From the NCBI GenBank assembly GCA_963971425.1, contig OZ020514.1:13583218-13647217 (forward strand): a stretch of DNA of 64,000 nt. The letters are read 5' to 3'. Position numbers and translations under genes: made by a program. Origin of the DNA: Bryoerythrophyllum caledonicum. Lineage: Eukaryota > Streptophyta > Bryopsida > Pottiales > Pottiaceae. Below, one piece after another: positions 57,204 through 64,000 of this stretch. The notes beneath the pieces were generated by a model that was not told where the DNA came from, did not search any database, and saw only the letters and a list, made by a program, of their open reading frames with translations. Positions within the stretch are counted from its first letter, which is position 1, and the number at the start of each line of letters is the position of its first letter.

Positions 57204-59724
57204 CTACTCTATTAGAGTATTGGTCTTTCTCCTCTTCCGGGTGCCCGCTATTCGTTCCCTCCAATCTTTCTTCCTAGCCACCGAATTACCATCTTTTGTA
57301 TATAAAATTTCAAAAGTTGCTTGAGGATGCGAAATATCGTTCTCCTATAATGTACGGATTCGGCGGATGTCACTTACAACGGTAGACATCATGAACTGCA
57401 AGTGCTTCATAAGGAGTTCACCTCCAGAAGTGGCTTCAGAAATTGACTTCTCCATCAAATCTCTAACCATACGTAGAGTACATTCGTTGGATGATTTCGA
57501 ATTTTGTACTTCCCAAGACCCGATGATCTCATTCGGTATAGTGTCATTGAAATCCAAAACATCAGAATCATCCTCTTCCGGTACAAGGCCATCCCCCTCC
57601 ACGTCATTCGTTCCCGGTACGACATTCTCTTCCACCACGTCTTTGTCATCACCGTCTTCACTTTCAACATCTTCAAAAGGATGACTTGGGACATTGTGAG
57701 TGAACATAGCTTCAAGCCCACCTCGAACCGAACCATAAAAAGTTCCTAAATATTATAACAAAGTTTTCCACGATAAATCAGTAGACACTTTGAGAACAAG
57801 AAGTTGATGTTTACAAAAGTTACCCCGTATGCTCCATGAACAACACGCATATGAAGTAAATGGGTCATGAATGTCATACCAACGGTTGTGAAAAGATTGT
57901 GATTTCACTTTCCATATCAAATCACCTTCCTTCGGGGGTAGAATGTCGTGGAGGGGAATTGTCTTGCCTCGTGCAATTCCTCTCTCCACAATCCCTTCCA
58001 CGGATTTGTTGGGAATGTAACCGTTCACCTTTTGCCTTTGCATATACATGTAGTGATTGACAACCGGATTTGTCAACCGCCATACAAGAAAATCAATTCT
58101 TCTCCCCCGTCTATCTCGATTATCAACCAACATCCACCGTTTAAGAGCTCCATGATAGCCTTCAATACTTGATTGAGTATCTTGGTTTGAATGATGATGC
58201 CGGCGGTGACCAATGAGGTATAAGTCTGTAACAATATAAAAGAAACACATGTTATCTATAAATTGTTATTGTAGTACATTATAAAATAAAATGTAGTATT
58301 TACAATTTAAAAATGTAGTACATGCGGAAATATCAAGATCCAAGAAGAGGTCAAGTACCTTGATGTTTGTAGTCAGTTTCGAAGTACTTTTCGAATTTCT
58401 CGACATATAAATATTGGAAGAGAGTTTCACTAATCTTCTTTGCACGTTCCAAAAAATCCGATTCTTCTTCTTTGTACTCGATCCTTAAGTACAAAAAATA
58501 ATGAAAAGCCTTGTATACAAGATCCCGTAAGTTTTCCACGTTTGGAACCTTAAGGAGGATATGATTCTTCCAATTTTTGATAATGTGGAATGCACATAAG
58601 TAAATGGGGACATCATCTTCCGGCCAAGCACGCTTGATAGCGTTTCGAATTTCCACAGCATCGTCAGTCATGAAGCATGAAGGTAAGAAGTGGGGCATAT
58701 CTCTCTCGATATGCCGCCGCAAAGGTTCTAACCACATGGTTAAATCCTCTTCTGTAGATCGACTTGAAAGCACCAAAACAACAGGAATTCCGTTATTCCA
58801 ATCATCAAACACAAGTAGAGACCAAAGGAGATAGTTAGGGATATTTGTACCATGTGTTGCATCCATAGAGATTGCTCTCCTATGTCCAAATTTCATCATC
58901 ATCTTCTTTTGCCAATCGGTTTGGATACCCAAGATGAAAGGTAAATCCGTCACATCATCTTGTTCATGCCACATGAAAACATTTTCGGGACATGCTTCGG
59001 TCCACATCTTCACGCTAGAGAAATCCGAAGGATCTCTACGCCAAATTCCCATCTTCTGACGTCCCTCCAAGTATGCTATATCTTTGAGTTTGATGAAGTC
59101 ATCTCGATTGTAAGGCACACATAATTTCCTTCGGTCATTCCAATTCCGCCGATGCTCTTCAAATATTTGAAGAGATGTGAATCCTGCACTCAATTTCCTT
59201 TGAATCCAAGCCTTCATTTCGCCACTCATTCGCGGTTGATATGCGGTTTTTCTTCCAACCAACTCTGGATCGCTAGGACCATGAGCTGGAGCCCCATCTT
59301 CTCGTGTGTGATCCACATGATAGTATGCTACTTCGGCAACATCTGGATACAACTGTAAGTGCTTGATTGAAAACTCAGCAATGCATCCACGTTTATGAGA
59401 CTTACAAATTCGTGGATCGTTCCTATGATCCTCCGGACCATACGCACATTCGTACCACACATGCTCGATAAATGAAGTAGTGTATGGCTTCTTCTTCGCT
59501 TCTCCTTTCTTTTGCTCTTTCACATTCCAACCAACCGATGAACCGTCGTCACAAGTCTGGCCTTCAATGAAATCTCAAATCCTGTCATAAGGGATGTATG
59601 AATGCACGATTGCACTTGCATTGCCCCATCCTTGTTTGCTCGCATGCTCCCATGTAATGTCATGGAATGAAATTGGTCCAGGCGGAGGATTCTGGACGTT
59701 GATAGTCTTCCTTGATTTCGGCAT
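57204..59724 (-). pseudogene. MULE (Mutator-like) transposase with SWIM finger
   Basis: Starts MPKSRKTINVQNPPPGPISF. The N-terminal region has a C/H cluster (WYECAYGPEDHRND ... CKSHKRGC). The catalytic residues are in SMDATHGTN (D), CFMTDDAVEIRNAI (D), the LCAFHIIKNW motif, and after an intron (about 58354-58222) SSIEGYHGALKRW (E). The SWIM zinc finger is CCSWSIRGNFCKH. The C-terminal part is acidic and ends RKRRKTNTLIE. The frame has TGA near 59577, TAA at 57753-57755 and TAG at 57345-57347, with no frameshift; after TAA it continues YLGTFYGSVRGGLE, a typical MULE segment. It would act in the nucleus on the terminal repeats. Activity depends on whether these stops are real. Confidence 0.88.
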
Positions 59725-59973
59725 GTTGACTCTGTAAGAAAAACTTAGAATATAAGAAAGACAAATTGAGCAATGGAAATGAAAGTGGCGGATAGGTCAA
59801 TTTACGTACATAAATAGTCATTAATTTTGAATACGGAAGAAATGAAAAGAATTTTATTTGAATTATGAGAAATTTGTGTAATTATAAGGTTAGGGAAGAC
59901 CAAATATACATAGGAATACATTTCACGGACATGAGAACTAAAAAAAATTCCTTAGTTACTATGTTTTTCAAAA

Positions 59974-60292
59974 GTAATACCCGTCACGCTACAAGAATAT
60001 GAAACAAATCGTCCCTGGTTTCTTATGACAATATCTGTCACAAAGGAAAAAGGTCTCAATAAATGTACTTGAGTGAGCATTTAAAAGGCAATACCCGTCA
60101 CACGCAGTAAAAGTTCCCTAAAACGTCCCTGGGAGCCTTTGCATCCAAACGCAATACCCGTCACCGCGTAGTAAAAGTTCCATAAAACGTCCCTGGGAGC
60201 CTTTGCATCCAAACGCAATACACGTCACCGCGTAATAAAAGTTCCATAAAACGTCCCTGGGAGCCTTTGCATCCTAACGCAATACCTGTCAC
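59974..60292 (-). repeat. MULE right subterminal array, 64-bp units
   Basis: GCAATACCCGTCAC units at 59974, 60088, 60151, 60215 and 60279. The last three are exactly 64 bp apart and share the whole unit, including ACGTCCCTGGGAGCC. Inverted relative to 55378-55683. Confidence 0.88.
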
Positions 60293-60599
60293 GCACAAAC
60301 CCAAATTTAAGAAATGTGTCACTGTCTACTTCTTCTTCTACACCTTCTTCAAAAATTGTATGTAGCATAAATTTGTGCCATAAAAATCCTAAATCGCACC
60401 CAATGCAATGATTGAAATATGTGTTATATCCTAAACATTAATAACTCACTCATTGCATAAACTAATGTATCATTCAAGAAACTTGACAATACAAAACTCA
60501 AACCCTAGTTCTCAATGACAACATACCTAAGCACAAAAGATGAGCTCAAAAGATTAATTTCTACGGAATAGAAACCATCAAAGAAAAAATGTATTCAAA

Positions 60600-60918
60600 A
60601 TTAGAGTCAAATGGGCACCCCACAGAACAAGTGCGCAGGTGTGTAGACAGAGAGGCGGTGATGAGGGGCGGCGAGTGGTGATGGAGGGCGGGGACACTGT
60701 GAAGCTGGGGCGGAGGGAGGAAGTCCCACGCGGGTACTGTACCTGCCGCGGGTACTGTACTTGCGGGGTTGGGGCGGGTTGGGATGGGGTCTGGGCGGGC
60801 AGGGGATTGTGCGGGTCGGGATGGGGTTTGGGTAGGCTGTGCTTGGGATGAAGCTCCGTCAGGGGAGCTGGCCCCTTCATCCCACGAGGGGGAACGAGGG
60901 GGTCAGTTTGCCCTGGGC
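60600..60918 (-). repeat. MULE right terminal inverted repeat
   Basis: Reverse complement of the left terminal repeat, ending GTTTGCCCTGGGC at 60918, followed directly by the target duplication ACTTTTGCG. Confidence 0.88.
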
Positions 60919-61383
60919 ACTTTTGCGCCCATATGCCCATACGTCCACACTCCGACGTTGTCGTTTGGACCCCGACGCCTAGACCTCCGCACCTTGACGC
61001 TAATGTTCGTGCCTTGATGCCCACACATCCCCACCTCGACGCTGACGTTCGCGCCTAAACCTTCCGTTTCCGCCACGCCTCACGGTTTGCGCCCTGGTTC
61101 CAACATATACCGACACATCACATTCCAACATGTCATTTAGAGTAAAATATTCTTACCTAGAAAATATTATAAGGCCTACAAAATCCTAAACGGTCTAAGT
61201 TGTTTGGACCATCTCCCTGTCTGGTCCGCTCACTCGTCCGCTTGTTCTGTTTGATGACCTTGACCCGTCCGTAACAACAACTCTAAATGTGCCATCAATG
61301 TATTTAGACATCAAAACTTTATTGCAACACTGAAAGCAACCTCAATAACAAGTATTGACTACCATCCACCAACATGTAAAGTA

Positions 61384-62750
61384 ATGCAAACCAAGCTCAT
61401 CGAGCCAACAAGGAAGCATGTCTAGATCCAAATTGAAGAGAGAACTAAGCATTGTGTTAGCATGTACGGGGCAACTATTTGCTTAGATGGATGGAAGAAT
61501 GTTGTTCATCAACTACTGATGAATGTCGTGCTTATGTGTCCCGTTGGATATATATTCTTTGGTTACTTCAATACAATTTGGAACAAGAAAGACAAAGGAT
61601 ACATAGCTAAGAAATTTGAAGGAATACATTGAAGCTGTAGGACCACATAATGTGGTACAAATTTGCAATGGCAATGAGAATGCCATGTTGGAAGCAATGG
61701 ACAAGGTGGTAGAGGATTATCCATACAATTATAAGCACGATTGTGCAACACATATCATTGACCTCCACTTTGAAGATTGGGGCAAGAAACCAACCTTCAA
61801 GTAATTGATTCTCATGGCCAAACTTATATGCATTTGTATAAAGAATTGTCACATGACCTTGGCTTGTTTCACTAGTTTAGCCTAAAATTGTCTCTTATTT
61901 TGCCTGTAGAGACAAGATTTGGCTGCCAATCTTTGATGTTTAGTCAACCGGATAAGGTGAAAGCGGCACTACTACAAGTAATAGTCCATGAGAAATGGGA
62001 GGAATACGTAAATAGTTTATTCAACCGCCAATACGGGCTTTATTCTCATGCATTGGCATGTTTAGTCAAGAATACTATTCTTAACAAGACGTTTTGGATG
62101 CGTTGTGAGAACATTGTGCATCTCGTGGAGCCAGCTATTGTGACTTTGAATAGACAAACTCTGGCAATAGAGAGGGCGTGGTTGGCAATGAAATATCAAA
62201 GGAAGCATGTGTTAGGTCTATGGAATGCACCATTTTCACCTGACCCTATTGTAGCATCCTGCTTTGAGAGGCAATTTTAAAGGATATGGAAAATGATGAT
62301 GACTAATCTTCACTACGCAAGTGCATTCTTCAACTCATATTTGACAAACTGCGAAGATCTTCAAAGGAATGGAAGAGCAAAGCGTGCACGCAATACAATG
62401 CTAATGCATTTAAGTAGGCCGCTCAGAATGAACCACAACGTTGTGATGGACGAACTAACGCACTTTGAGGAGTGTACCGGTCCTTATGGCCCTCTAGAGG
62501 CCCCAACCATTCGAGAAACATGCATGCTACCTCATCGATGGCGGCAAAGGATTGAGGGCGATGCGTTGCCTATGATAGCCAAGCGCATTCTTTTGTTAAA
62601 ATGCCCGGCATCATTGTATGAGCAAAATTGGAGCATGTATTTGTTCATTTACAACAAGCTTTGCAATCAATTGGGTGTAAAGAAGGTCAAAGACTTGGGG
62701 TACATTTATACCAAAAGTAGGCTCTTTTAAGAGTGACGTGGAGTAGATCA
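61384..62750 (+). pseudogene. hAT-type transposase, degenerate
   Basis: The first frame, 61384-61615, has YGATICLDGWKN (first catalytic Asp, family SDGW). After a frameshift at about 61615 it continues with AVGPHNVVQICNGNENAM, where the family has a V-T-D-N box, so the second aspartate is lost. Then CATHIIDLHFEDWGKK (family CAAHCIDLMLEDIG). A further shift leads to 61888-62280 (PVETRFGCQSLMF, family TRF), then after TAA at 62278 to 62730 (ENWSM-like YEQNWSMYLFIYNKL and KDLGYIYTKSRL), the dimerisation domain start. It cannot be active. Flanking duplications were not found. Confidence 0.82.
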
Positions 62751-63117
62751 AGTTGTATGGTGCGCAAATCCCCCTAAATAAAAGTGCCCCCCCAAACGCA
62801 CGCCCTACCTAGTCACTCACATCCCTCCATATCAGCTTTATTTGTCGGAATATTTGGTGAGATGTGAGACCTGTGGCATCCTAGGTGGACAAGGTAACTC
62901 CATTTGAATCATTCAGACAAATAACCATAAGTTGTCCCATAACGGACCTCCCTTGAACCTTAACGGACAGACATGCAAAACAACATGCACTATAAACGAG
63001 GAGGTCCTATTAACAACCCTGCATATTTGCCAGCATGTTTAGAAGGCATGATGCAAGAGCAACAAAATGATATTGTTTTGCACCTATGAGAGTTTTCACC
63101 TTTGTACATTCTTTATA

Positions 63118-63345
63118 GAATTCTATCTTATAGGTTCATCTTTTCTAAGTCTAAGAATTTGGAGGAGCTTAGAAAGGCTTTTAAAAAAACTTTGGGTGCA
63201 ATAGAGGAGTCACAAAGGTAGTTCACTATAAGTAAGAAGAAGCTTAAGGCATTGCAACAATACAAAATGGAGCCTTATGCACCGCCATTAATTCTACAAG
63301 CATTTGAACTAGGTCAGCTCTCGAAGAAACCAAAGTATGAAGACT
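63118..63345 (+). pseudogene. Short coding remnant, unidentified
   Basis: The frame reads FIFSKSKNLEELRKAFKKTL, one TAG, then KKKLKALQQYKMEPYAPPLI to KKPKYED and TAA. Charged and helical, likely the C-terminus of a transposon protein. No family recognised. Confidence 0.35.
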
Positions 63346-63609
63346 AAATTTTGTTTGTAGGGTCATCCCTTCGTTCTAGCAAGATCTTTAAATATGAAAG
63401 CTTGCTTGTTGTATTTGATGTTGTAATTTTTGGAATCCGTATATTTTATTCTACCATATTACTTTCTTGGTTCTTGTGTGTATCTATCTCTTCTTCTTAT
63501 TGTACTAGAGTTGGTACCCGACGTCCCGACGCGAAGAGCGAGGGTGGGGTGTTAAATTTACGTTTGTATGTTTTGTATTTCAAAACCTATAAGCTCAAAT
63601 CGAATCTAA

Positions 63610-63692
63610 ATGGAAAAGTACTTATATTTTTGGAGTGCATGTAAACGATACCCTGGAAGTTTAAATCCACTCCAAAAATAAAGTACTTTTGC
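63610..63692. repeat. Short hairpin with AAAAGTACTT arms
   Basis: AAAAGTACTTATATTTTTGG (about 63615) pairs with CCAAAAATAAAGTACTTTT (about 63673), leaving a loop of some 35 bases with GTTTAAATCC. Possibly a MITE end or transcript terminator hairpin. Confidence 0.6.
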
Positions 63693-63741
63693 TTTACATT
63701 TGCATTTTGATCAACCCTTTGTGCACATTAGTATCACTTGT

Positions 63742-63935
63742 CTAATATAGGAGGAGAAAATCCTTCACATCAAGAGGTCAAAATCAAGAGTCATTAGGTT
63801 ACTACCTAATATAGGAGGAGAAAACCCTTCACATCAAGAGGTAAAAATCAAGAGATATTAAGTTACTACCTAATATCAAGAGTCAAGAAGAGTGCATCAT
63901 GGTGCCTCACCCTTCACATCAAGAGGTCAAAATCA
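63742..63935. repeat. 64-bp tandem repeat, three copies
   Basis: Units begin CTAATATAGGAGGAG at 63742 and 63806 and, altered, CTAATATCAAGAG at 63870; each has CTTCACATCAAGAGGT. Exact 64-bp steps. Confidence 0.85.
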
Positions 63936-64000
63936 AGAAAGAGGGGTCACGTGACTGGGAGCGGCGGACGGACAAACCGACGCCTATTATATAGGTAGAT

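Larger units (their letters stand above)
54643..60918. mobile_element. MULE transposon with 9-bp target duplication
   Basis: Direct repeat ACTTTTGCG at 54634-54642 and 60919-60927 flanks inverted ends beginning RCCCAGGGCRAAYTGACCCC. Terminal inverted repeats extend roughly 320-370 bp (GGGATGAAGG, CCAGCTCCCCTGAC and GTACAGTACCCGCG blocks shared). Inside are subterminal GACGGGTATTGC arrays at both ends, an intact accessory gene (55807-56825, plus) and a MULE transposase (59724-57204, minus), in convergent order as in MuDR. Length 6276 bp. The intact duplication suggests a fairly recent insertion. Confidence 0.92.

Noticed and set aside
60639-61017. Gly/Arg- and Pro-rich frames near the MULE right end
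   Set aside because: They lie in the GC-rich terminal inverted repeat, where long frames arise from composition; the left repeat shows the same effect (54564-55079).

Overview
The window is repeat-dense nuclear DNA from a plant or plant-like eukaryote. The evidence is spliced genes with GT/AG introns, plant-type CACTA, MULE, hAT and Ty3 elements, and fragments of two host genes (eIF4A and ANGUSTIFOLIA). A piggyBac transposase and a Ty3 element with a tRNA-Arg-like primer site point away from a typical flowering plant, perhaps a non-seed streptophyte; I cannot name the species. A 200-base N run (52650-52849) marks an assembly gap. I see no prokaryotic operon, CRISPR array, rRNA or convincing tRNA gene, and almost every coding region belongs to a mobile element and carries breaks.

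Layout. 28-2091 (-): piggyBac transposase. 4133-6470: large inverted repeat of about 0.9 kb per arm. 6982-15088: Ty3 retrotransposon (primer site, extra leader ORF, gag, protease-RT-RNase H-integrase, polypurine tract), followed at 17040-19138 by a possible pol-distal ORF. 20310-20418: eIF4A fragment ending next to a transposon end. 20427 to about 38170 and 40254 to about 48200: two copies of a large, apparently undescribed two-gene element. 38412-38945: three exons of ANGUSTIFOLIA between the copies. 49802-52618: broken gene split by a CACTA element. 54643-60918: complete MULE with 9-bp target duplication and two convergent genes. 61384-62750: dead hAT transposase.

The main discovery is the two-gene element. 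Both copies begin with an AACACCATATTC terminus. On the minus strand both carry a HAD/NIF-type phosphatase-like gene and a long spliced gene of unknown function. Both are studded with about 30-bp near-perfect palindromes at matching places (intron 1, a middle intron, a late intron, and between the genes), none in a coding exon. All palindromes share a core close to AGCTCGASTCGAGCT, but the arms differ by copy: copy 1 has TGCATATTCAGCT-type arms, copy 2 has GCACTTTAGCT-type arms, with compensating changes in both halves. A 163-bp insertion in the copy 2 phosphatase gene has the same termini, a 4-bp duplication (TTCA) and a copy-1-type palindrome; taking it out rejoins the reading frame. This shows that the family is, or was, mobile and fixes its ends.

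Nested history can be read directly. Copy 1's long gene was hit twice by CACTA elements (25779-31691, TSD AAA; 32797-36333, TSD CAT); removing each with one TSD rejoins a frame that matches copy 2. A third CACTA (49980-51778, TSD GAG) sits in another gene.

Several long frames (Ty3 pol, piggyBac, MULE transposase, a 1.4-kb stretch of the copy 2 long gene) contain nonsense codons, mostly TAA/TAG, but no frameshift. Cytosine deamination is the likely cause, but a reassigned code deserves a test.
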